From assembly GCA_035547915.1 (NCBI GenBank), contig DASZTS010000017.1, positions 1-10,811 of the forward strand: a stretch of 10,811 nucleotides of DNA, read 5' to 3'. Source of the stretch: DASSFG01 sp035547915 (GTDB taxonomy: Bacteria; Planctomycetota; Planctomycetia; Pirellulales; JAICIG01). The position numbers and the translations under genes are program-made. Of the stretch, positions 1 to 6,807 are shown piece by piece. The notes under the pieces were generated by a model that was not told where the DNA came from, did no database searches, and was given only the letters and a program-made list of their open reading frames with translations. How positions within the stretch are numbered: position 1 is the first letter of the stretch; every line of letters begins with the position of its first letter.

Positions 1-348
1 TGCTACCTTGCCTCGGACATGGACTGCGACATTCGCGTGGCCCACTACCCGCCGGGCTGCTCGAAGTACAATCCGATCGAGCACCGCATGTTCTGCCACG
101 TGACGCGATCGCTTCAAGCGGCGGTGCTCAAGACCATTGAGATTGCCAAGCACTTCATCGCTCGCACACAGACTGCCCAGGGGTTGCGTGTCATCCCCGA
201 ACTCGCCCGCCGCATGTACGAGAAGGGCATCAAGGCGAGTGAGCTGTTTTTGGCCCACAATCCCATCCGCTTCGAAAGCTTCCTACCCCAACTCAACTAC
301 ACCGCACCATCGATTTCCCGTCTGCTGTTAGAGTTCGAAGGCAAATGA
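1..348 (+). CDS. ISAzo13-family transposase, C-terminal fragment (runs off window start)
   Basis: The reading frame is open from base 1 and ends with TGA at 346-348, giving the last 115 codons of a DDE transposase. The diagnostic stretch is His-Tyr-Pro-Pro-Gly-Cys-Ser-Lys-Tyr-Asn-Pro-Ile-Glu-His-Arg (about 46-90), which in ISAzo13-type transposases surrounds the last catalytic glutamate (here the Glu of Ile-Glu-His). The end of the protein (Pro-Gln-Leu-Asn-Tyr-Thr) also fits this family, often annotated as Rhodopirellula transposase. The catalytic aspartates would lie upstream and are not visible, so I cannot say whether the element is intact. An internal ATG at 19 gives a 109-residue frame but is not the real start. 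The stop is clean and no frameshift is visible in the part seen. Confidence 0.88.
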   Translation, partial: CYLASDMDCDIRVAHYPPGCSKYNPIEHRMFCHVTRSLQAAVLKTIEIAKHFIARTQTAQGLRVIPELARRMYEKGIKASELFLAHNPIRFESFLPQLNYTAPSISRLLLEFEGK

Positions 349-371
349 GGAAGTTATTCTTCGGCCGACCC
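1..371 (+). mobile_element. Right end of an ISAzo13-family insertion sequence (5' part outside window)
   Basis: The window opens inside an insertion sequence that carries an ISAzo13-type transposase. The right boundary is placed at 371 by comparing the interrupted host gene with its own internal repeats. On the minus strand the fifth host repeat follows the fourth through Gly-Thr-Leu, then diverges at GGGTCGGCCGAAGAAT, which runs toward the transposase stop. The distance from the transposase stop (348) to this boundary is 23 bp, which leaves room for a terminal inverted repeat. The left end and the target-site duplication lie outside the window, so the inverted repeat cannot be checked here. 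The boundary is good to within a few bases. Confidence 0.8.
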
Positions 372-1992
372 TTAGTGTGCCATTGCCGGGGTTGTTCACC
401 GTGTATATCCGCGTGCCACTCGATCCCTGAGTCGCGCTGCCGAAAGAGTCGCTGCCGCCCGAAGAAATCTGCGTGCTTCCGTCGTAGAGGCTCAGATTGG
501 GCGTGCCCGTGACGGCGCCGCTCAGGCTAACGTCAAACGGGTTGTTTTGCGCGGAGTTCGACGTAATGGCCATAGTACCGTTGAAAGTACCGATCGTCCC
601 TGTGCTCAAGGCGACCACGAAGTTCGCGGAGTTGCCGGCCGCAACGCTCAGGGGCAGCGAAGTTTGCAGGGTATAGCCGCTCGGCAAGCTCACGCCGCTG
701 ACCGTTAATGTGCCGCTGCCTGCGTTGGTCACGGTGTAGGTCCGCGAATCGCTCGATCCCTGAGTTACGCTGCCGAAAGAATCGCTGCCGCCCGAGGAGA
801 TCTGCGTGTTGCCGTCGTAGAGGGTCAGATTGGGCGCGCCCGTGACGAGGCCGCTCAGGCTGACGTCAAAGGGGTTGTTTTGCGTGGAGTTCGACGTAAT
901 GGCCATGGTGCCGCTGAAGGTACCGGGGTACGACGTGTTCAGGCCGACAACGAAGTTCGCGGAGTTGCCCGCCGCGACGCTCAAGGGGAGGGAGGTTTGC
1001 AGACTGTAACCGCTCGGAAGACTGACGGAGCTGACGGTCAGCGTGCTACTCCCCTGGTCGGTAACCGTATAGGTCCGAGTATCGCTCGCTCCCTCCGTTA
1101 CGCTTCCGAACGAATCACTGCCGCCGTTACTGATGGCCGTTCCCGCGTCCTGCAGCTCAATGGCCGGTGAGGACGAGGTCACCGTTCCGGTTAGGTTGAG
1201 CGTAAACGGGTTATGAGTCGTGTCGCTGCTTTGAATCGACATTTGGCCGCTATAGGTACCCGCCGTCGCTGTATTTAGGCTAACACTCAGTGAGGTGCCT
1301 TGGTAAGGGCTGAGGCTGAACGGCAACGATGCACTCAAGGAATAGCCCGACGGCAGGTTTACCGAGCTGACCGTCAAAGTGCCAGGCCCCTCATTGGTCA
1401 CCGTCAAAGACTGCGTGTCACTCGATCCGACGGCAACCGAGCCGAATGAATCGTTTGCTCCGTTCGACAGAGGTGTGCCGTTCTGCAACAGTTCCAGAGT
1501 TCCTCCACTCGACGGTGGTTGAACAGTGCCGCTGAGAGTCAGTTCGAAGTATTGGTTGCCGGGATCGTTCGTAACCAACGTCATCTGCCCGCCGAAACTG
1601 CCAGCGTTGCCCGTGTTCAAATTGACCGTGAATGTCGCATACTGGTTCGGGGCGATGCTAATCGGTGTCGACGTCGGTGTCGAAAAATTGCCCGGCAGTT
1701 GATCTGAGCTGATGGTCAAGGTCGAATTGCCCACGTTTTTCAGCGTCAGGTTCTGCGAATCAACCGAGCCGACCGTTACCGTGCCAAACGGGTCGCTGTT
1801 ACCGCTGTTTAATTGCGTGCTGCCGTCGAACACCTGTAGAGATGCGCTGAGAAGCGTTCGAGGCTCTAACCCTTGCAGTTTCAGGATTCGAAGCTCGTGG
1901 CGACGCTGGTAGTCCTTTCGTCGCCTTCGATCGCGATAGGCGGGAAAGAGCGGTTCCAGCGATCTGAAGCGCGACCGCATCCCTGGTTTCAT
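328..1992 (-). CDS. LEPR-XLL protein with tandem choice-of-anchor D repeats, 3' end lost to an IS insertion
   Basis: A 554-residue frame. The first ~40 residues are strongly basic and lead into LEPRTLLSA (residues 42-50), the LEPR-XLL motif found near the N-terminus of large, presumably exported planctomycete proteins. From residue 51 there are five tandem beta-rich units of 111-114 residues, each with the choice-of-anchor D pattern Asp-Ser-Phe-Gly-Ser-Val (Phe at 69, 183, 295, 406 and 517) followed by Tyr-Thr-Val-Thr and Gly-Thr-Leu-Thr-Val. Units of this kind are immunoglobulin-like modules of surface or secreted proteins; adhesion is an inference. The fifth unit breaks after Leu540: residues 541-554 are read from the ISAzo13 element and end in a stop supplied by it. 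The original gene was longer and its 3' part should lie beyond the element, left of the window. The start at 1992 was chosen because Met1 precedes the basic N-region; Met5 is possible. No strong Shine-Dalgarno sequence is seen. Product function is unknown and the truncated form may not be functional. Confidence 0.8.
   Translation of the reverse strand: MKPGMRSRFRSLEPLFPAYRDRRRRKDYQRRHELRILKLQGLEPRTLLSASLQVFDGSTQLNSGNSDPFGTVTVGSVDSQNLTLKNVGNSTLTISSDQLPGNFSTPTSTPISIAPNQYATFTVNLNTGNAGSFGGQMTLVTNDPGNQYFELTLSGTVQPPSSGGTLELLQNGTPLSNGANDSFGSVAVGSSDTQSLTVTNEGPGTLTVSSVNLPSGYSLSASLPFSLSPYQGTSLSVSLNTATAGTYSGQMSIQSSDTTHNPFTLNLTGTVTSSSPAIELQDAGTAISNGGSDSFGSVTEGASDTRTYTVTDQGSSTLTVSSVSLPSGYSLQTSLPLSVAAGNSANFVVGLNTSYPGTFSGTMAITSNSTQNNPFDVSLSGLVTGAPNLTLYDGNTQISSGGSDSFGSVTQGSSDSRTYTVTNAGSGTLTVSGVSLPSGYTLQTSLPLSVAAGNSANFVVALSTGTIGTFNGTMAITSNSAQNNPFDVSLSGAVTGTPNLSLYDGSTQISSGGSDSFGSATQGSSGTRIYTVNNPGNGTLRVGRRITSSFAFEL
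372..1842 (-). repeat. Tandem coding repeats of about 333 bp (choice-of-anchor D units)
   Basis: Going down the minus strand, units run approximately 1842-1501 (114 codons), 1500-1168 (111), 1167-835 (111), 834-502 (111) and 501-372 (cut by the insertion sequence). The period in the last units is exactly 333 bp: for example GTTGTTTTGC occurs at 541 and again at 874. Units 3 and 4 share the identical block LQTSLPLSVAAGNSANFVV, and units 4 and 5 share long near-identical DNA. Units 1 and 2 are more diverged. This gradient suggests recent duplication or gene conversion toward the C-terminal side. Confidence 0.9.
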
Positions 1993-2065
1993 GGTGTGTC
2001 CCCAAAGGGTATTATTTTGGAAAGCCTCGAGCCGCTACGGCGCGCAAATGCGAGCCCCACACCCC

Positions 2066-2089
2066 TTTGATCGCGTCTTTGGGATCAAA
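2066..2089 (-). promoter_or_regulatory. Inverted repeat upstream of the LEPR-XLL gene
   Basis: TTTGATC (2066-2072) and GATCAAA (2083-2089) form a perfect 7-bp inverted repeat around a 10-base spacer, about 75 bp upstream of the LEPR-XLL start. It could be an operator or a short hairpin in the 5' region of that gene. On the plus strand it is followed by AAAAC, so it would not act as a terminator in that direction. No regulator is implicated by the sequence. Confidence 0.3.
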
Positions 2090-2270
2090 AAACGGAGCCC
2101 AGGCGCAAATAGAGATGTAGTATCTGTGCAGTCGGGCAGAGGCTCCCATGCGGCCATTCGCGAGAGCGACGACGCATGACTCTTCTAAGGAACGCGAGCT
2201 AAAAACTAACGCGCAGAAGACGAGCTATAGAGAACTTCTGTTCCGACCGCAGCTATGAACAGCTAACAGA

Positions 2271-2295
2271 ATGAGTCGGGGCTACCCCGGCTCGT
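2271..2295. other. Strong GC-rich hairpin (possible terminator)
   Basis: GAGTCGGGG-CTA-CCCCGGCTC (2273-2293) folds into a 9-bp stem with one G-U pair and a 3-base loop; the flanking AT/GT adds two weaker pairs (2271-2295). On the plus strand it is followed by a short TTTACT rather than a clear T-tract, so it is at best a weak intrinsic terminator. No plus-strand gene ends just before it. Confidence 0.45.
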
Positions 2296-2564
2296 TTACT
2301 CGACCATACCCCGGCCCTCCGTAAGGAACCGCCACGGAGCGAAGAAAACGACGCCGATGCCGCGAATACAGTCGCATTGCCTGCGGATTCGCAGCAAAAC
2401 TGGATGGAGTCTACCAGGGAATCTCGCGTTGGCAAGTCATAAAATTCGCCTGGCTCTGAATTGGTTATTTTTGTCCAACGTTCCAACGCGCCTATAGCCT
2501 GTGCCGAATACCGCCTGAAATAGTAGTCGAGAAGATTGCATAAGGGGCGAAGCGAACCGTTAGT

Positions 2565-3294
2565 CTAATTGGACAGCGCCACTTTGGCGTCGTTTTTTGT
2601 CGTAAGTCGTGGCGCGAACTTGCAGGGGATCATTGTCTGTCCTTGGGGGCGAGACACGATTTGATCCTGTCGACGTCGCCCATCTCTCCCAGCTCGCGTC
2701 GTCGCGTTTTCCGTGTGCGACACGGGGGCCTGCGTGTTGCGCCGCTGGTAGTATTGCTGCTTTGCCTGTTCCTTCTCGAAGCCCTCTCGTCTGCACTTGG
2801 GCGGCACATCGGCCGAGTCCAGCCACACGTTCATGGCGCTGCGGACTTCCTCCACCGAGAGCCGTTCGCCGTTGTCGCTTGGGGCCGCGTCGTACTCCTG
2901 CCGCACTCGCGCGCAGAACAGATGGCTCAACTGGGTGACGTAGAAGTGTCGGCGCACGCAACGCCAGCCGCACTTCGTAGTGATCCAAGCCCAGTTCTTC
3001 CTTGCCTCGGCGAAAGCAACTTTCGATGGACCACCGTCCGAAGGCCAGTCGCAGCAGCCATCGCAGCCCGACCCACTGGCCCGTCGCCGGATTGCGCTCG
3101 CCCGGCGCGCGGTTGGACAAGAAGTATTTCACTTCGCCGCTCGATACGTTGCGAGCCACGATCAAACAACGCCGCCGCGTGGGCAAGCCCGCGGAGTTCT
3201 TCCGCCACAATGCGGCCCATTTGACTTCCCATGCCTTGGGACCGCGATCGCCGTCCTTGATGCGGTAGCGCTGCCACGACTGACATCCCTGCAT
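2565..3294 (-). pseudogene. IS701-family transposase remnant, 5'-truncated and frameshifted
   Basis: Two overlapping minus-strand frames together read as the C-terminal half of an IS701-type transposase. The first (from 3294) carries Trp-Glu-Val-Lys, Leu-Ile-Val-Ala-Arg-Asn-Val, Lys-Tyr-Phe-Leu-Ser-Asn and then Trp-Ser-Ile-Glu-Ser-Cys-Phe followed by Lys-Glu-Glu-Leu-Gly-Leu-Asp-His-Tyr-Glu-Val-Arg, which matches the family's 'W-x-I-E ... ELGL-x-HYE-x-R-GW' block holding the last catalytic Glu. At 2967-2970 the frame must change to continue as Gly-Trp-Arg-Cys-Val-Arg-Arg-His-Phe; the bases fit a 2-bp deletion. The second frame continues to TAG at 2565-2567 and includes Ser-Val-Glu-Glu-Val-Arg-Ser-Ala-Met and Arg-Arg-Glu-x-Phe-Glu-Lys-Glu-Gln-Ala-Lys. 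The N-terminal half with the two catalytic Asp residues is missing. The first frame stays open upstream of 3294 to about 3370, so the remnant may begin near 3340, close to the regulator's promoter. Element termini were not identified. It cannot encode an active transposase. Confidence 0.82.
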
Positions 3295-3330
3295 AAAGCG
3301 CCGCGCTGAACGACTGAGCCTCGGCGCCTG

Positions 3331-3361
3331 TTGACGGGGCTTCGATTGTCAGATAATCTGA
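3331..3361 (+). promoter_or_regulatory. Candidate promoter and palindromic operator of the GntR-led operon
   Basis: TCAGAT-A-ATCTGA (3349-3361) is a perfect palindrome with 6-bp arms around one central base, 55 bp before the regulator's ATG. It overlaps a -10-like GATAAT (3352-3357) that lies 15 bp downstream of a -35-like TTGACG (3331-3336); this spacing is shorter than the usual 16-18 bp. GntR-family repressors bind short palindromes and commonly control their own operon, so binding here would block the promoter. The palindrome is seen directly; its role as operator is inference. I did not see a second exact copy in the window. Confidence 0.4.
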
Positions 3362-3415
3362 TGACGCTCACCGCCGAGCATAATCCTCCGTCCTCGCAAC
3401 GGCGCAATTTCCCTC

Positions 3416-4090
3416 ATGCAGGCTCTTCAGCGTTTGAAGGTTCGCGATCAGGCAACCGAGCAGATCAAGCAGTATATCGTCTCGAATAGGCTGGGACCGG
3501 GCGATCGGCTTCCGACGGAGACCAAGCTGGCGGAGACCTTCGGCATCAGCCGGCTCAGCGTGCGCGAAGCCACCAAGGCTCTGGAGTTCTTGGGGATCGT
3601 CCAATCGAAGACCGGAGTGGGGCTGACCGTCGGCGAGATCGACATGGGGCGCGTCACCGAGCACCTCGGCTTCCACCCCAGCTTGCAGCGGGTCAACCCG
3701 CGGCAATTGATCGACAGTCGCGTGATCATCGAAACGGGCGTGCTGCCGCATGTAGTCGAGTGCATGGCGCACGATGAATCGATCCAGCGGCGGCTACAGG
3801 AAATCGTGGATCGCTTTCGGTCGACGCACGATTTGAAGACCTCGATCGAGCTCGATATTCAGTTCCACCACACGTTATTGGAGTCCAGCGGCGTCGAACC
3901 GCTGGTCGCGTTCGGTGACCTGTTGCGCGTCTTCTTTCAGCGTTTTCGTGAGAGTGTGAAAAAGGCTGAGTGGAAGATGTCGATCGACAGCCACCAGAAG
4001 ATCGTACACCTGCTCGTGGCGCGGGACATCGCAGGCGCTGCGACGGAACTGCGGAGACACATCGAGAGCCACCGGGAGCGAATTCGATGA
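3416..4090 (+). CDS. GntR-family transcriptional regulator, FadR subfamily (FCD ligand domain)
   Basis: A 224-residue, full-length FadR-type regulator. Residues 8-72 are the winged helix-turn-helix, with the hallmark Pro-Gly-Asp-Arg-Leu-Pro-Thr-Glu (28-35), Leu-Ala-Glu-x-Phe-Gly-Ile-Ser-Arg-x-Ser-Val-Arg-Glu-Ala (38-52) and a Gly-containing wing near 67. Residues about 95-220 are the alpha-helical FCD domain. Its metal site appears complete: Asp147 and His151 (in Leu-Asp-Ile-Gln-Phe-His), His193 and His215. FCD regulators typically bind a metal-coordinated small carboxylate such as a sugar acid or organic acid; the ligand here cannot be read from sequence. An in-frame stop at 3362-3364 limits the start, and the only good ATG is 3416; no clear Shine-Dalgarno sequence precedes it. 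Its stop overlaps the next gene's start (ATGA), which makes co-transcription and translational coupling likely. It is the probable local regulator of the two exported proteins downstream and of itself. Confidence 0.92.
   Translation: MQALQRLKVRDQATEQIKQYIVSNRLGPGDRLPTETKLAETFGISRLSVREATKALEFLGIVQSKTGVGLTVGEIDMGRVTEHLGFHPSLQRVNPRQLIDSRVIIETGVLPHVVECMAHDESIQRRLQEIVDRFRSTHDLKTSIELDIQFHHTLLESSGVEPLVAFGDLLRVFFQRFRESVKKAEWKMSIDSHQKIVHLLVARDIAGAATELRRHIESHRERIR
4074..4089 (+). promoter_or_regulatory. Ribosome binding site fixing the PSCyt1 protein start, with ATGA overlap
   Basis: GGGAG (4074-4078) lies 8 bases before ATG 4087, and this ATG overlaps the regulator's TGA (4088-4090). The same frame is open further upstream to 3970, but that part is a shadow of the regulator gene. 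The start at 4087 is also the one that puts a signal peptide at the N-terminus. Confidence 0.75.
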
Positions 4091-6783
4091 ATTCCCTTGG
4101 TTTGCCGTGCGGAAAACGGGTCGGATGGCTCCTCGCAGTCCTCTTCTGGCCGAACGCTGCATCAATGCTCTTGGCACAGGAAGCGGGATTGAGCAACGCG
4201 AATGGCTTGCAGTCTGAGTTCTTCGAGAAACACGTTCGCCCCCTGTTGGTGAAACGTTGTTACGACTGTCATGGTCGGGATACGGCGGAGAGTCAGTTGC
4301 GACTCGACGTCAAAAGCGGTTGGGAGCGAGGCGGCGAACGCGGGCCGGCGATCGTGCCGGGCGATCCCGCGGCGAGCTTGTTGATCCGAGCGGTGTCGTA
4401 CCGCGATGAAAAACTCAAGATGCCGCCGCCAGACGCGGAGGGCAAGCTCAGCGACGCCGAGATTGAAACGCTGACGAATTGGATTAGGCAAGGGGCTTAC
4501 GATCCACGTGGCGGCGAAAAGATCGTCACCGACATCGATCGAGCCGCTGCTGAGCATTGGGCCTTCCAGCCGATCGCGCCACCGGCGATCGAGCCGGGCG
4601 TCCATCCCATCGATTTCCTGATCGAACGCAAGCTCGCCGAACAGAATTTCGCCGTCACCGAACCAGCCGACATGCGGACGCTCGTCCGCCGGACGACCTT
4701 CGATCTGCTGGGACTGCCGCCCACAAAGGAGCAGTTGGCGACGACGCGAGAAGGCTATCCGCAGTTCGTAAAGGAGCTGTTGGCCTCACCGCAGTACGGT
4801 GAGCGCTGGGCGCGACATTGGCTGGACGTGGCCCGCTATTCCGACGCGAAGGACGGCGTCCTGATGTATGGCGATGCCCGCATCCGACCGTTCGCCTACA
4901 CGTATCGCGACTACGTGATCCGTGCTTTCAACGACGACAAGCCATTCGACGATTTCATCCGCGAGCAGCTTGCTGCCGATCAACTTGATCTGGCCTCGGA
5001 CTCTCCGGACCTGGCGGCGATGGGATTGCTCACACTGGGCCGCATGTTCGACAGCAATCGACATGACGTCATCGACGACCAGATCGATCTCGTCGGGCGC
5101 GGGTTCCTCGGCCTATCGCTAGCCTGTTCCCGCTGTCACAACCACAAATACGATCCGATCCCCACGGCCGACTACTACTCGCTGTATGGCGTATTCGCCA
5201 GTTGCGTCGAACCGTACGACCGGCCGCGTATCGGCCCGGTGAACGATGCCGGCAAGCCGTTCGAGGACGAGTTCGCCGCTAAGCTCAAAGAAGTCACCGA
5301 TCAGCAACAGGCTCATTATGATGCCACGATCAAAACGACCCGCGAGCGGACCCCCGACTACCTGGTGCACATCGCCACGACCGAACCTGATGTGTCGGAA
5401 ACGACCATCTTCTTCCTGTCGCTCACGCCGGAGCAATTGAGGCCGCAGACTACGAAGCGCTGGCGGCAAGTGCTCGCCCGGCGTGCGTTTCCCGACGACT
5501 CGGTCTTCGGTCCTTGGCACGATCTGATGCACGAACTGGTGCTGAAGCCCGACGAATGGAAAGCTCGCGGCGTGGATCATCGCATCGTCGAGGGACTGGT
5601 CGCGGCGAAACCGACGACAATGGCCGAGGTGGCGAAGGCGTACGGTATGATCATCCGCGACGCCTGGCTGGCCGGAGCGACGGAGGCGGATCCGCTGGCC
5701 GGTCTGCTTCTCTCGCGGGACGGCCCGGTCTGGTTTCCATCGCGAGACGTGGCATACTATCTGGCTCGCCAACCGGCCGACGCCTATCGCGGGTTAGTCG
5801 GCCAGCTCGACGCCATCGCGGTGAAACATAAGGACGCCGCGGCCCGCGCCATGGTGGTGCACGACGCCGAAGTGTTGTGCGATCCGGTGATCTTTCAGCG
5901 AGGTGATCCGGTAGCACGGGGCACGCCCGTGCCTCGCCGATTCCTGGAAATCCTCTCGCCCGCCGACCGGCAGCCGTTCACGCATGGTGCGGGCCGCCTC
6001 GATCTGGCCAATGCCATCGCTTCGCCGACGAACCCGCTCACGGCGCGGGTCTGGGTGAATCGGGTCTGGATGCATCACTTCGGCGAACCGCTCGTCGACA
6101 ACCCATCCGACTTCGGTCTTCAAGCCAAGCGGCCCGTGCAACTCGATCTGCTCGACTTTCTGGCCAATTACTTCATCCAGAACGGTTGGCGGACCAAACC
6201 GCTGCACGAGTTGATTCTTTCGTCGCGGGCATACCAGCGTGATTCACGGATGCCCGCAACGGCAGCCATGGCGAACCAGCAACGAGTCGACTCCGCCAAC
6301 ACGCTGCTTTGGCGGGCTCATCGGCGGCGGCTCGATCTGGAACAGATGCGCGACGCTCTGCTGGCCGTGACGGGGGAACTGGATTCGACGATGTACGGCC
6401 GCCCCCTGACCATCACTGACGAGTCGAATCGTCGCCGCACGATCTATGCCTTCGTCGAACGCCAGAATATTCCGGCCATGGTGCAGACTTTCGACTTCGC
6501 CAACGCCGACACAAGCACGCCCCGCCGCTCGCTGACGACGGTGCCACAGCAAGCGTTGTTCGCACTCAATTCCCCATTTGTGTTGCAGCGGGCGGACGCT
6601 CTGGCTCGGCAGCTCGCCGCCGTCGAAGCCACGCAGCGCGTGCCGCGGCTGTTCCAGCTCGTGCTGGGACGCGACCCGTCGCTGGCGGAAGCGGAGGAGT
6701 GCGCGCAATTCCTCGCGGCCGGGACCGTCGAGCAACTGTCGCAGGTCTTGCTGATAACGAACGAACTGATGTTCGTCGACTGA
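4087..6783 (+). CDS. Exported planctomycete cytochrome-like protein (PSCyt1-DUF1549-DUF1553)
   Basis: An 898-residue protein. Residues 1-30 form a signal peptide (Lys10-Arg11, hydrophobic 12-29, likely cleavage after Ala30), so it is exported. Next is a PSCyt1 c-type cytochrome-like domain with Cys58-Tyr-Asp-Cys61-His62 for haem attachment and Met112 in Lys-Met-Pro-Pro-Pro as a likely axial ligand. The linker motif His-Trp-Ala-Phe-Gln-Pro (157-162) leads into DUF1549 (about 175-380), recognised by Arg-Arg-Thr-Thr-Phe-Asp-Leu-Leu-Gly-Leu-Pro-Pro and His-Trp-Leu-Asp-Val-Ala-Arg-Tyr-Ser-Asp. Near the end of DUF1549 is a second CxxCH, Cys347-Ser-Arg-Cys350-His351, followed by Asn-His-Lys-Tyr-Asp-Pro-Ile. 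DUF1553 covers about 618-850, with Arg-Val-Trp-Val-Asn-Arg-Val-Trp, Phe-Asp-Phe-Ala-Asn-Ala-Asp and Pro-Gln-Gln-Ala-Leu-Phe-Ala-Leu-Asn-Ser. No extra carbohydrate-binding insert is apparent between DUF1549 and DUF1553. The biochemical role of this family is poorly defined; involvement in periplasmic or surface polysaccharide use, with a redox step, is an inference from the haem motif and genome context in the phylum. It sits between its GntR regulator and its usual DUF1501 partner. Confidence 0.93.
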   Translation: MNSLGLPCGKRVGWLLAVLFWPNAASMLLAQEAGLSNANGLQSEFFEKHVRPLLVKRCYDCHGRDTAESQLRLDVKSGWERGGERGPAIVPGDPAASLLIRAVSYRDEKLKMPPPDAEGKLSDAEIETLTNWIRQGAYDPRGGEKIVTDIDRAAAEHWAFQPIAPPAIEPGVHPIDFLIERKLAEQNFAVTEPADMRTLVRRTTFDLLGLPPTKEQLATTREGYPQFVKELLASPQYGERWARHWLDVARYSDAKDGVLMYGDARIRPFAYTYRDYVIRAFNDDKPFDDFIREQLAADQLDLASDSPDLAAMGLLTLGRMFDSNRHDVIDDQIDLVGRGFLGLSLACSRCHNHKYDPIPTADYYSLYGVFASCVEPYDRPRIGPVNDAGKPFEDEFAAKLKEVTDQQQAHYDATIKTTRERTPDYLVHIATTEPDVSETTIFFLSLTPEQLRPQTTKRWRQVLARRAFPDDSVFGPWHDLMHELVLKPDEWKARGVDHRIVEGLVAAKPTTMAEVAKAYGMIIRDAWLAGATEADPLAGLLLSRDGPVWFPSRDVAYYLARQPADAYRGLVGQLDAIAVKHKDAAARAMVVHDAEVLCDPVIFQRGDPVARGTPVPRRFLEILSPADRQPFTHGAGRLDLANAIASPTNPLTARVWVNRVWMHHFGEPLVDNPSDFGLQAKRPVQLDLLDFLANYFIQNGWRTKPLHELILSSRAYQRDSRMPATAAMANQQRVDSANTLLWRAHRRRLDLEQMRDALLAVTGELDSTMYGRPLTITDESNRRRTIYAFVERQNIPAMVQTFDFANADTSTPRRSLTTVPQQALFALNSPFVLQRADALARQLAAVEATQRVPRLFQLVLGRDPSLAEAEECAQFLAAGTVEQLSQVLLITNELMFVD

Positions 6784-6807
6784 TTTCGCAAAAGCCCGGG
6801 AATGAAC

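Larger units (their letters stand above)
1993..2564. other. Non-coding stretch between the LEPR-XLL gene and the IS701 remnant
   Basis: No credible gene is seen on either strand in these 572 bp. A 77-codon frame on the minus strand (2253-2486) has no recognisable motif and is not supported. The stretch should hold the promoter of the minus-strand LEPR-XLL gene, but no convincing -10/-35 pair was found. It holds inverted repeats at 2066-2089 and 2271-2295, a 6-bp inverted repeat CTCCGT/ACGGAG (2317-2322 and 2334-2339), and a 9-bp direct repeat TACCCCGGC at 2283 and 2307. Confidence 0.6.

Noticed and set aside
372..1842. CRISPR array, considered because of regular repetition
   Set aside because: The period is 333 bp, in frame, and encodes tandem protein domains; there are no short repeats with unique spacers.
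2253..2486. 77-codon minus-strand open frame in the gap before the IS701 remnant
   Set aside because: No recognisable motif, no ribosome binding site, and it contains the strong hairpin and direct repeats, which is unusual for coding DNA.
2643..3224. 193-codon plus-strand open frame antisense to the IS701 remnant
   Set aside because: It is the antisense shadow of GC-rich coding DNA; the minus strand carries clear transposase motifs and this frame has none.
3970..4086. Upstream extension of the PSCyt1 protein frame to an earlier start
   Set aside because: It overlaps the 3' end of the GntR gene, removes the signal peptide from the N-terminus, and the ATG at 4087 has a good GGGAG at proper spacing.
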